A model generated the notes under the pieces. The model saw nothing but the letters and a program-made list of their open reading frames with translations, ran no database searches and had not been told where the DNA came from. A stretch of 64,000 bases of DNA from positions 34,301 to 98,300 of the forward strand of contig NZ_KB904580.1 in the NCBI RefSeq assembly GCF_000380125.1, in the 5' to 3' direction. The position numbers and the translations under genes are program-made. Below are positions 56,507 to 64,000 of the stretch, piece by piece. The stretch comes from Streptococcus ovis DSM 16829 (lineage in GTDB: Bacteria > Bacillota > Bacilli > Lactobacillales > Streptococcaceae). Position 1 is the first letter of the stretch, and each line of letters starts with the position of its first letter.

Positions 56507-57127
56507 CTAGTTGACTTCCCGACTCAAAGCAAGCAAGTCGCTGATTATCGGCGAATAATCTACCTGTTGATAATCCGTAACATCAACTTCGTATAATTTT
56601 CCCAGCTGGAAATAATTATATTGACGTTTCTCAATAATGTCCCAAAATCCTTCCTTGGTAATCAACTCATCTGCCTGATGCCGATCCAATAGTTGATCTC
56701 CATAATGGTAATGACTCATAATAAAGCTCAGATGTCGCTCAGGAGCTAAGTCTCGTTTAATGCGGCGTTCCCAAAGGATTTCAAAATCAGCTACTAAGCG
56801 AATTGTAATGATGCGATAGCCATGCACCTCTGCCAAGTCCTTTAGACGACTTTTTTGCTTATCCGAAAAAGGATATTCAGTAAGAACGAACTGCTTCCCA
56901 ATCGTCATATACAAATCCAAAGCTTGATAATATAGTTTCCATGCCTTCAATTCCAAGGTTTGCTTAGCTTCAGCATTATCAAAACCAATACTCTCTGCTA
57001 AATCTTGCTTAATTTCATCTGGTGAAACCGTATAGGTTTGCGGAAGAGCTTGACAAATCAATTTAGTCAGATAACTTTTCCCAGTCGCAGGGGGCCCAGC
57101 TAGAAGAATCAAATATTTTTTCATCAT
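56507..57127 (-). CDS. P-loop kinase-like protein in the PTS operon
   Basis: The 206-residue protein has Walker A AGPPATGKSYLTK (about residues 10-22), a VSPDEIKQDL segment like those of small-molecule kinases, and a lid region WERRIKRDLAPERH. It may phosphorylate a sugar phosphate, so that the adjacent aldolase can cleave the product. That is inference from context; zeta-toxin-like or other kinases share the fold. It starts 6 nt after the aldolase gene. Confidence 0.6.
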   Translation of the reverse strand: MMKKYLILLAGPPATGKSYLTKLICQALPQTYTVSPDEIKQDLAESIGFDNAEAKQTLELKAWKLYYQALDLYMTIGKQFVLTEYPFSDKQKSRLKDLAEVHGYRIITIRLVADFEILWERRIKRDLAPERHLSFIMSHYHYGDQLLDRHQADELITKEGFWDIIEKRQYNYFQLGKLYEVDVTDYQQVDYSPIISDLLALSREVN

Positions 57128-57133
57128 AGGTCG

Positions 57134-57997
57134 CTACTCCACATTAATGGGCTGACCTGTATTCATAAAGAGACCAATTTTATGTTTAACAATTTCTTTC
57201 ACCTTTTGGTTAGCGGGGATAACATTATGACGAAGTGACTTGTTCACTTCTGTTTTCCCAAATGTACGTTTAGCCTCTTGCGTCCAATTTACCAAAAGTT
57301 CTGTCCCGACATTGAACTTACGGATACCATTGTTAATCAATTCTGGATAATCTTCTTCCTTCACACCAGTCCCACCATGAATAACCAGAGGTACATCTAC
57401 TGCTCCATGAATTTCCTTCAACAATGGAATTTTCACATTTGTTTTGGATTTGAATTGGCCATGGTTGGTTCCAATCCCTACTGCAAGAGCATCTACTCCT
57501 GTTTCACGAACAAAAGTAATAGCATCTGCTGGACGAGTATATTCTTTATCTTCTTCTGAAACTGAAATTCCTTCTTCTGTTCCGCCGATTGTTCCCAACT
57601 CACCCTCGACAGATACTCCACGAGCATGAGCATATTCTACAACTAAGCGTGTTTTCTCAATATTTTCCTTAAATGGGAGATTCGAACCATCAAACATGAT
57701 ACTAGAATAACCAGCCTCAATTGCGTCTTTAATAGCATCAAAATCACGCGCATGGTCCAAATGCAAAGCAACATCCACCATCATGCTATTTGCCATTTGC
57801 TTCACTACTGCAACCACTACATCGTAACCAATGTATTTAGCTGTGTCAATACTTGTTTGAATAATAATTGGACTTCCCATTTCTTTAGCTGCCCGAATCA
57901 TATCTGGCAACATTTCCAAATTATGCATATTAAATGCACCAATTGTCATGTTTAACTTTTCAGCAGTTTCTGTTAATTCTCGAAGTGTTTTATACAT
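57134..57997 (-). CDS. Class II ketose-bisphosphate aldolase
   Basis: The 287-residue enzyme has the class II features: GAFNMHNLEMLPDMIRAAKE, HLDHARDFDAIKDAIEAGYSSIMFDGS (catalytic Asp and Zn His, cited in part: HLDHARDFDAI), VEGELGTIGG, GTNHGQFK and PLVIHGGTGVKEED. It is close to the FbaA/GatY/KbaY group and would cleave a ketose 1,6-bisphosphate or tagatose bisphosphate into triose phosphates. Position in a PTS operon supports a catabolic role. Confidence 0.9.
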   Translation of the reverse strand: MYKTLRELTETAEKLNMTIGAFNMHNLEMLPDMIRAAKEMGSPIIIQTSIDTAKYIGYDVVVAVVKQMANSMMVDVALHLDHARDFDAIKDAIEAGYSSIMFDGSNLPFKENIEKTRLVVEYAHARGVSVEGELGTIGGTEEGISVSEEDKEYTRPADAITFVRETGVDALAVGIGTNHGQFKSKTNVKIPLLKEIHGAVDVPLVIHGGTGVKEEDYPELINNGIRKFNVGTELLVNWTQEAKRTFGKTEVNKSLRHNVIPANQKVKEIVKHKIGLFMNTGQPINVE

Positions 57998-58009
57998 TTT
58001 TCTTCCTTC

Positions 58010-58414
58010 CTAGCGAGATAAAGTTACTTTTTTAGCAATATTTCGCATTTCATCCATTTTAGACATATAGTAATCAATGCCGTCATTATCACGATTTTTA
58101 GCAGCATCCGCTCGCTTCGCGTTATAAAGGCTCATCAATTTTTTATAGCCCTCACCCATAGATAATTTCTTCTCTAGACTTTTTTCCAAAGCACTAATCG
58201 CCTTATCTACCTCTGTCAACTCAGCATAGAGCAGACCGAGGCGTTCATATGCCTCGGCAACTGCATCTACATCTGTATCTGGAGTATTGGCTAACAACTG
58301 TTGTTCAACTTCTACCTTTTGAAGCAACTCGACTTTCTTTTCTTCAGTCAATGAAGGAATATCTTCTGTTTTGGGTGTTTGTTTTGGTTCTTTCTTCTTT
58401 AAAAATCCAAACAT
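58010..58414 (-). CDS. Small TPR-like protein between aldolase and PTS IIC
   Basis: The 134-residue protein opens MFGFLKKKEPKQTPK, then has helical repeats resembling a TPR (AVAEAYERLGLLYAELTEVDKAISALEKSLEKKL, cited in part: AEAYERLGLLYAEL, DKAISALEKSL). No catalytic motif. It may help assemble or regulate the pathway. Its position is inside the operon, 10 nt after the IIC gene. Confidence 0.55.
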   Translation of the reverse strand: MFGFLKKKEPKQTPKTEDIPSLTEEKKVELLQKVEVEQQLLANTPDTDVDAVAEAYERLGLLYAELTEVDKAISALEKSLEKKLSMGEGYKKLMSLYNAKRADAAKNRDNDGIDYYMSKMDEMRNIAKKVTLSR

Positions 58415-58424
58415 AGCTTACCCC

Positions 58425-59708
58425 TTAGAACATTTTAAAGATTGGATTCAAAATCCATGCGTAAAGAAGAGCTGCTGCAACTGTATCTACGTCTGTTGCT
58501 GTTGCATTTACAAAACCTAATGAATTAAAGGCTGTTACCAACAATGCTGGTAGGAGAGTGATAAAGAATCCATGAGCAATACCACCGATAATTGCACCAC
58601 GACGTCCGCCTGTCGCGTTACCAAAGATACCTGCTGTACCACCTGCGAAGAAGTTAGTTAGCATACCTGGTAAAATCATTGCGAGACCAAACATTGGCAA
58701 AGTGAACATTGCAATCAACGTCCCAATTGTAGTTGTGATGAAACCAAGGATCACCGCATTTGGTGAGTATGGGAAGAAAACTGGACAGTCAAGTGCTGGA
58801 ATAGCATCTGGTACTAATTTCATTGCAATACCACGGAAGGCTGGAACGATTTCACCAAGGAGTAGACGAACCCCTGCAAGCAAGATGTAGACACCAACAA
58901 CAAACTGAATTGCTTGCATAAAGGCAAACATTACATAGTGTTGACTACCAGTATCCACTGCTGAAGGACCAGCAAAGAGGGCTGTAATGATGAACATTGG
59001 CACCATCACGACCATTACTGATAGATAAGTGTCTTGTAAAAATTCAAATGCTGCAGGCAACTCAATCTCTTCAATAGATTTTTTGTTTTCTCCACGTTCA
59101 CCAAATAGTTTTGCGACACCTGCTTCAAACAGATAACCAATTGTACAGAAATGACCAAGAGCAATATCGTTTGAACCTGTGACTTTACGAATAATTGGTT
59201 GCGCAATGGCTGGCATTGCAACTGTGAAGAATCCACCGACGATACCACCAACAAGAATCAAGACTGGACCACGAAGACCACCTGCATAACCGAAGACAGT
59301 TGTCATCGTTGACATCCAAAGAAGAGCTTGCCCTGTCAAGAAGATATATTTCCATTTTGTAAAACGAGCAAAAATGATGTTAAAGATAAAAATCGCTAAG
59401 AATGTCAAGGCAATTGAGCTACCTAACCCCAAGTCGTTCATCGCTTGACCATTGATAGCTTCAATCGATGGCACAATCCCTTGTGTGTGGAAACCTTTCT
59501 GGAAAATTTCACCAAAATATGTCAAACTACCAACAATCACGCTTGACCCAGCGCTCAATACTTGAAAACCTAATAATGTTTTTAAGGTCCCAGAAATCAC
59601 TTGACCAACTGATTTTTTCTGTAAAACAAGTCCAAGCATCGCAATTAATGCAATTGTAATTGCAGCTTGCGTCAATACATTATTAATAATGAAATTAACA
59701 ATTCCCAT
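58425..59708 (-). CDS. PTS IIC, ascorbate (SgaT/UlaA)-type
   Basis: The 427-residue membrane protein has about ten helices and the UlaA/SgaT pattern: VGQVISGTLKTLLGFQVLSAGS, GHFCTIGYLFEAGVAKLFGE, RGIAMKLVPDAIPALDCPVFFPYSPNAVILGF (cited in part) and GIAHGFFITLLPALL. Members transport L-ascorbate or other sugars, coupled with a IIB and IIA. The real sugar is unknown; the aldolase hints at a hexose-like product. Confidence 0.9.
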   Translation of the reverse strand: MGIVNFIINNVLTQAAITIALIAMLGLVLQKKSVGQVISGTLKTLLGFQVLSAGSSVIVGSLTYFGEIFQKGFHTQGIVPSIEAINGQAMNDLGLGSSIALTFLAIFIFNIIFARFTKWKYIFLTGQALLWMSTMTTVFGYAGGLRGPVLILVGGIVGGFFTVAMPAIAQPIIRKVTGSNDIALGHFCTIGYLFEAGVAKLFGERGENKKSIEEIELPAAFEFLQDTYLSVMVVMVPMFIITALFAGPSAVDTGSQHYVMFAFMQAIQFVVGVYILLAGVRLLLGEIVPAFRGIAMKLVPDAIPALDCPVFFPYSPNAVILGFITTTIGTLIAMFTLPMFGLAMILPGMLTNFFAGGTAGIFGNATGGRRGAIIGGIAHGFFITLLPALLVTAFNSLGFVNATATDVDTVAAALLYAWILNPIFKMF

Positions 59709-59722
59709 TCTGTTTTCCTCCT

Positions 59723-60034
59723 TTATTCAACAAAACCTTTTTCCTGTAAAACAGGGATTAATTTTTCTTCAATTTCTTTTGAAGAGACAATATTTTTAAG
59801 ATATACAATAGCTGTTTTTTCACTATCAATGTCAAACTTTTCAAATTGTTTTTGGAAATTTTGCGCTGTAATGATCACATCAGACGAAACTGAAGCAGCT
59901 GTTGAAATATCTACATGGTCCAATTTAGCAGAGACCTTGTATTTGTTCAGTACATCTTCGGCAGCCATTTGTGCCGCAAAACTACTTCCCAAGCCTGCTC
60001 CACAAACGAATAAAATTGTTGCTGATTTTCCCAT
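59723..60034 (-). CDS. PTS IIB, SgaB/UlaB-type
   Basis: The 103-residue protein has the P-loop VCGAGLGSSFA with phospho-Cys C11, typical of lactose/ascorbate-type IIB. It follows the regulator gene by 13 nt and precedes IIC by 14 nt. No separate IIA is encoded; the IIA domain is fused to the regulator. Confidence 0.9.
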   Translation of the reverse strand: MGKSATILFVCGAGLGSSFAAQMAAEDVLNKYKVSAKLDHVDISTAASVSSDVIITAQNFQKQFEKFDIDSEKTAIVYLKNIVSSKEIEEKLIPVLQEKGFVE

Positions 60035-60047
60035 CTATTTTTCCTCC

Positions 60048-62108
60048 TTAAGATTGGAATAAAATTTGTTTAACGACTTCAATATCTCGTGCTTGAGATA
60101 ATTGTTCAATCTTATCGGTATTACGAATAAGATTGACTAAACTCTTCATGACATTCAAATGTGAAAATGAATCAACTGCAGATAGACAGAAGACAACGGA
60201 TACCTGTTGTTCTTCATCTGGTCCAAATGTTACCGGATGTTCAAAAATGGAAAGACTCAGTCCTAATTTTTGAGCCCCATCCTGTGGACGTGCATGTGCT
60301 AAAGCCATATGAGGTGCAAGAACAATATATGGTCCATATTCTTCTACGCTTTTAATCATGGCAGAAATATAATCATCCGTGATGACGCCACCTTCTTTGA
60401 GAGGTTGAGCTACATAGGCAATCGCTTCTTTCCAATCAAAATGTTTATCTGTAATTCGGATATAATGATCATCTAAAATATCTTGTATCATCGGTTGTAC
60501 CTCTCTTTTATTAATTTTTAAATGGTATTTTTCAAATATCGATTCTAAATTTCTGTATAATTGTTCATTAATCTCGGTATCTTTTTCTACTGTTGAAAGG
60601 ATTTCTCGTAGCATAAGGGTATAGTCTGTACTGTGATGAACTGTCCGTCTTACTGCTTGATGCTTGTCCAAAAAAGTTTGAATTTGGAAGCGAGTTTCTT
60701 CTTGAATGATCGAATCGACCACCATAACTGGTTTATTCTGATAAGGTATTTCAACAGTAGAGAAAACTAAATCCACATCCAATTTGTCAATAATATCAAT
60801 ATCTCTCGACCTTAAAATTGCAATGATTTCAACATTAAAATACTCTTTCAAGTTCTCAGCTAGTAGCTTACTTGTGGCCACACCGTGATTACATACAACT
60901 ACTGCACGATACCAAAAAGACCGTTCTTGATTCATCTCACTTAAAATACTAGAGAAATGAATGGTTAAGAAAGCCAGTTCATCGTCTAATATAGCTTCAC
61001 CTAAAAGTTCTTCTAAAACAGTTGAGAAAGATAAAACCGCCTGATAGATAGTGCTGTAGCTTTGCTGAATTTTTTCCTTCAACGGATTTGATAATTGAAC
61101 ATGATGTGTAACCCTTGTCGCCATGCTAATCATATGATTATAGAGGGTCTGTTGAAGACTGGATTCCTTTTTAGAAAAAGGAAGACCCGTCTTTTGCTCA
61201 ACATATCCAATTAGCTGTAATGTAACAATCTGCAATTGTAACCAGTTCGCTGGATTTGTCTCTTTATTTAAGTTAAAGGATTGAAGGATACGATATACAT
61301 AATCAAATTCATGTATCGTAGGAACGAAAGAAAACTGTTGACAAAGCTTCTCTATATATCGCTTTATGACCTCTACTTCATAAACTTCTCCGATAGGAAT
61401 CTCTTTTCGATGGATTAAAAATCCTTTTTTTATTCGGAACATCCAAATAGAAGCAAATAGATTAAAATGTAATTGATGAAGTTTATCACCTTTTCGAGAT
61501 ATGGTTTGCTCAAATAGTATATCCATTTCCTCTAGAAAAGCTTTGGAGAAATACTTTTCTAGCACCTTGTGTTGATGAAGTTTCCCTTCTGATTTGACCA
61601 TTTCAGGACTTAAAACAGCATACAACATACTTCGGATTGATAATTCGGAGCCATCTAGTATCAAACCAACCTTAGGATAACTAACCATTTCAATACGGTA
61701 ATCTTGTAATCGGTGACGTAGCTGTCTCATATCCTCATCCAAAGTGGATTTTGAGACTCTATATTCTTCTTCTTTTCGATTTAAGAAAACTGCATCATCA
61801 CCCAGAGCAACACTCAACAGTAAATCTAGTAAACGCTCTTCACGAGTAAGGTATTCTTCACGTACTTCAGATTGTAGTTTTATCCGTAGTTCTTTCTCTT
61901 GATGAGGAGATAAAGAGAGCAAAAACCCCTTTCCCCGAATCATTTGAATCAAAGGAAAATGATGATCTCTCAAAAATTCATTGATTGAAGCAACATCATT
62001 TCGAATCGTCCTGGCGCTCACGTCAAATTCCTGCTGCAAATATTGCAATTGGACGGGATAATTTGAAATCAACAACTGGTTTAAAATACTGATATCTCTG
62101 TCTTTCAT
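60048..62108 (-). CDS. PRD-type transcriptional regulator with fused EIIB and EIIA domains
   Basis: Start at 62108 (AAAGGAAG upstream) gives 686 residues; longer starts lack a site. Order: N-terminal HTH (ILNQLLISNYPVQLQYLQQEF, ARTIRNDVASINEFL), a second Mga-like HTH region, two PRD domains (about 185-400; conserved His in FNLFASIWMFR and TIHFSSIL areas), a GatB-like EIIB (YRAVVVCNHGVATSKLLAENL, Cys) and a C-terminal EIIA (about 540-686; active His in LAPHMALAHARPQDG). It probably activates this operon and its EIIA may also serve transport. It is the first gene. Confidence 0.9.
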   Translation of the reverse strand: MKDRDISILNQLLISNYPVQLQYLQQEFDVSARTIRNDVASINEFLRDHHFPLIQMIRGKGFLLSLSPHQEKELRIKLQSEVREEYLTREERLLDLLLSVALGDDAVFLNRKEEEYRVSKSTLDEDMRQLRHRLQDYRIEMVSYPKVGLILDGSELSIRSMLYAVLSPEMVKSEGKLHQHKVLEKYFSKAFLEEMDILFEQTISRKGDKLHQLHFNLFASIWMFRIKKGFLIHRKEIPIGEVYEVEVIKRYIEKLCQQFSFVPTIHEFDYVYRILQSFNLNKETNPANWLQLQIVTLQLIGYVEQKTGLPFSKKESSLQQTLYNHMISMATRVTHHVQLSNPLKEKIQQSYSTIYQAVLSFSTVLEELLGEAILDDELAFLTIHFSSILSEMNQERSFWYRAVVVCNHGVATSKLLAENLKEYFNVEIIAILRSRDIDIIDKLDVDLVFSTVEIPYQNKPVMVVDSIIQEETRFQIQTFLDKHQAVRRTVHHSTDYTLMLREILSTVEKDTEINEQLYRNLESIFEKYHLKINKREVQPMIQDILDDHYIRITDKHFDWKEAIAYVAQPLKEGGVITDDYISAMIKSVEEYGPYIVLAPHMALAHARPQDGAQKLGLSLSIFEHPVTFGPDEEQQVSVVFCLSAVDSFSHLNVMKSLVNLIRNTDKIEQLSQARDIEVVKQILFQS

Positions 62109-62221
62109 CTTCCTTTCCCTCTTTCTATTTTTATTATACTTTCTTCTCATAGGCATTGGTAGTAGAGATTGTTTCCATCTATTATGGCAAAAAAGCAAGC
62201 GCTTCCTTTTGGGATAAAAAT

Positions 62222-62249
62222 AAAAAAAGTTGATAATTTCAACTTTTTC
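62222..62249 (-). terminator. Terminator after asnA
   Basis: On the minus strand AAAAAGTTGA-AATTA-TCAACTTTTTTT. Confidence 0.88.
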
Positions 62250-62280
62250 TACAAAATATTCTCAAATTCGTTGCGGACCT
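62244..62280 (-). repeat. asnA 3' end, intact copy of the flanking repeat
   Basis: This is the authentic asnA 3' end whose degenerate copy is at 56454-56490. Both copies lie in the same orientation and each is followed by a terminator with a different stem. Confidence 0.85.
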
Positions 62281-63241
62281 CTTTTGGCCAGACGGAGGTC
62301 TGAACTTCTCCGATATGGCGTTTACGTAAAAGGAACATAGCCATCCGTGATTGACCAATCCCACCACCGATAGAGAGTGGAAATTCTCCTTTGAGAAGAG
62401 CTTGGTGCCAATCGTATGCCAAACGTGACTCGTCACCGGTCAGTGCAACTTGGCGAAGAAGGGCTTCTTCATCTACACGGATCCCCATTGAAGACAATTC
62501 AAAGGCGGTGCCTAGTTGCTCATTCCACACTAAGATATCTCCGTTTAGGCCTTTATAGTCTCCTTCAGATGGTGTTGTCCAGTCATCATAGTCTGGTGCA
62601 CGGCCATCATGCGGTTTGCCATCAGACAATTCTCCACCAATTCCAATCAGAAAGACTGCACCATATTCCTTAGCAACTGCATTTTCCCGTTCTTTTGGTG
62701 TCAAATCAGGATACTGTGTGACCAAATCCTCTGTATGGATAAAGGTAATTTTTTTAGGTAGGATAGCTTCTATATCATAGCGCGCTTCAACCGCTAATTC
62801 TGTCAAGCGAATGACTTTGTAGATAGTTTCCACGATTTCTTTGAGATAGTCTAGATTACGACGACCTTCTGGAATGACTTTTTCCCAGTCCCACTGGTCG
62901 ACATACACTGAGTGTGTCGCATCCAAGCTATCTTCATCGGGACGGAGAGCCTTCATATTGACCACTAGCCCTTCTCCCTCATTGAAACCAAAGCGTGCAA
63001 GGGTTTGGCGTTTCCATTTGGCAAGGGAATGCACCACCTCAAAGGTCGCTTCAGGTATTTTTAGCACATTGACTTGTACCGCATTTTCAACACCAGAGAG
63101 GTTATCTTGTGTACCATCTCCCACTCGGCTCAAAATCGGTCCTTGTACCTCTACAATATCCAATTTATCAATTAGATAACGGGTAAAGGTATTTTTTACA
63201 AACGATATTTCTTCTTGTTGGTGAATAAAACTTTTTTTCAT
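62249..63241 (-). CDS. asnA: Aspartate--ammonia ligase (asparagine synthetase A)
   Basis: The 330-residue AsnA matches the family over its length: [76 protein letters not shown] (cited in part), [29 protein letters not shown] and EFENIL. It makes Asn from Asp, ATP and ammonia. The ATG has no obvious ribosome site. A TATAAT -10 at 63324-63319 gives a leader of about 70 nt with AGTACCC...GAGTACT pairing. Its 3' end is repeated at 56454-56490, about 5.8 kb away. Confidence 0.97.
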   Translation of the reverse strand: MKKSFIHQQEEISFVKNTFTRYLIDKLDIVEVQGPILSRVGDGTQDNLSGVENAVQVNVLKIPEATFEVVHSLAKWKRQTLARFGFNEGEGLVVNMKALRPDEDSLDATHSVYVDQWDWEKVIPEGRRNLDYLKEIVETIYKVIRLTELAVEARYDIEAILPKKITFIHTEDLVTQYPDLTPKERENAVAKEYGAVFLIGIGGELSDGKPHDGRAPDYDDWTTPSEGDYKGLNGDILVWNEQLGTAFELSSMGIRVDEEALLRQVALTGDESRLAYDWHQALLKGEFPLSIGGGIGQSRMAMFLLRKRHIGEVQTSVWPKEVRNEFENIL

Positions 63242-63390
63242 ACGATTCTACTGACTCATCCAGTACTCTAACTAGCACTAGGGTACTCTTTATCCTTTCA
63301 CAATGCATTCTATTTTCCATTATACCCTTTTTTTCTTATAAGTAAAGAAGAGATGAAATGTTCTGACAACGAAAGCCCTCCCCTTTCAAT

Positions 63391-63413
63391 GAAAAAAGGA
63401 GGTTCTCCTCCTT
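63391..63413 (-). terminator. Terminator after the DUF4353-like gene
   Basis: On the minus strand AAGGAGG-AGAA-CCTCCTTTTTTC, a few nt after the stop codon. Confidence 0.85.
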
Positions 63414-63418
63414 CTTCC

Positions 63419-64000
63419 TCATTCTTCTACTTCGGTTGTAGCAATTCCTTGTCCATAGGAACCACTAGTGGTAGATATAAAATAATTTTCGCCATCCGTT
63501 AATTTTCCTGATGAATACGTTATATTGATAAAAGCAACAGGTGCTGGTATAGCTTCAATTTCATTCCCAGCTGCTTCTACAATTGTGACAGTATCACCTG
63601 CATTTCCAGTTAGAGCTACTTCTACAACAGGCTGTTCTACTTTAGAGAAAGTACCGGTTCCAAAAGTCAATACTGTCCCTCCTGTCAGCTTGGCTTCTCC
63701 TGTATAATTGAGGGCAGAACCATACGCACCAACCGTTGCAAAGCTATGATTCCCTCCTGAAATGTCCAGGTCCCCATTTACCAATACCGCATTAATTCCT
63801 GCAGAAACTGTTGTTGTACCATCACTAATAGTCAACATAGCATCGCCAGATTTATCGACTCCTTCTGCCTCTTTCCGCGCTGCAATCCCTGCAGATAGGG
63901 CAGTGAGATTCGCCGTTCCACCATTGATAGCTATCTTTTGAGCGACGTAAGCTTCATAGGCCTGCTCAACTGTAATAGTCCCATTGTTAATGGTCAGCTG
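63419..64000 (-). CDS. Carbohydrate-binding-like (DUF4353) secreted protein, C-terminal part (cut by window edge)
   Basis: The minus-strand frame is open to the right edge, so only about 193 C-terminal residues are visible. It contains beta-helix-like units: LTINNGTITVEQAYEAYVAQKIAINGGTANLTA (cited in part: LTINNGTITVEQAYEAY, AINGGTANLTA), MLTISDGTTTVSAGINAV, DLDISGGNHSF. A Gly-rich C-terminal sheet ends with FISTTSGSYG. This is the pattern of the DUF4353 carbohydrate-binding-domain family, usually secreted lipoproteins. N-terminal signal not visible. Confidence 0.75.
   Translation of the reverse strand, partial: QLTINNGTITVEQAYEAYVAQKIAINGGTANLTALSAGIAARKEAEGVDKSGDAMLTISDGTTTVSAGINAVLVNGDLDISGGNHSFATVGAYGSALNYTGEAKLTGGTVLTFGTGTFSKVEQPVVEVALTGNAGDTVTIVEAAGNEIEAIPAPVAFINITYSSGKLTDGENYFISTTSGSYGQGIATTEVEE

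Overview
The window is a low-GC Firmicute chromosome segment from a Streptococcus. The ftsA-ftsZ-yggS-sepF-yggT-ylmH-divIVA cluster, the xseA-xseB-ispA-tlyA-argR-recN-degV-ypmR-ypmS string, clpE with a CtsR box, busR-busAB, a two-domain FeoA and the streptococcal DUF1827 and DUF3165 proteins together point there. Gene content and order look most like Streptococcus suis or a close relative; that species guess comes from memory of those genomes, not from a search.

Layout. 1-4.9 kb is accessory DNA from a mobile or plasmid-like element: a partial antigen I/II-type adhesin, a small proline-rich LPXTG protein, a RepA_N replication initiator with repeats inside its gene, and small unknown genes, all on the minus strand. 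5-15.2 kb is core: ypmS, ypmR, degV, an HD hydrolase, recN, argR, tlyA, ispA, xseB, xseA, a Cof-type phosphatase and folD. 15.4-20.7 kb has a nitroreductase and a lantibiotic-immunity-type ABC transporter (LanFEG type) divergent from its own two-component system. 20.7-23.6 kb is the feo ferrous-iron operon. 24-31 kb holds clpE, a possible small RNA, a Nudix hydrolase, DUF1827, and a T-box leader followed by a GNAT gene and ileS. 31-43 kb is the division and cell-wall cluster (divIVA back to murD) plus typA. 43.4-47.1 kb is the c-di-AMP-controlled osmolyte importer busAB with its repressor busR.

47.2-54.4 kb is the most interesting part. An AgrC/AgrA-like two-component system has no visible pheromone gene. 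Around it are three near-identical promoter modules, each with two direct repeats 21 bp apart and a TATACT -10 box 29-30 bp downstream. They drive a stand-alone degenerate receiver protein and two ABC-transporter operons; the ATPase of the second operon carries an in-frame stop codon. Between the kinase and the first transporter is a probable type I toxin-antitoxin module: a 29- or 39-residue holin-like peptide opposed by an antisense RNA of about 118 nt with its own promoter and terminator.

54.5-64 kb contains a covalent-FMN flavoprotein reductase with a cre site, then a PTS/aldolase/kinase island. That island lies between the real 3' end of asnA and a second degenerate copy of the asnA 3' end, as if it had been inserted there. 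asnA follows, then the 3' part of a secreted DUF4353-like protein cut by the window edge. I saw no rRNA, tRNA, CRISPR array, transposase or integrase.
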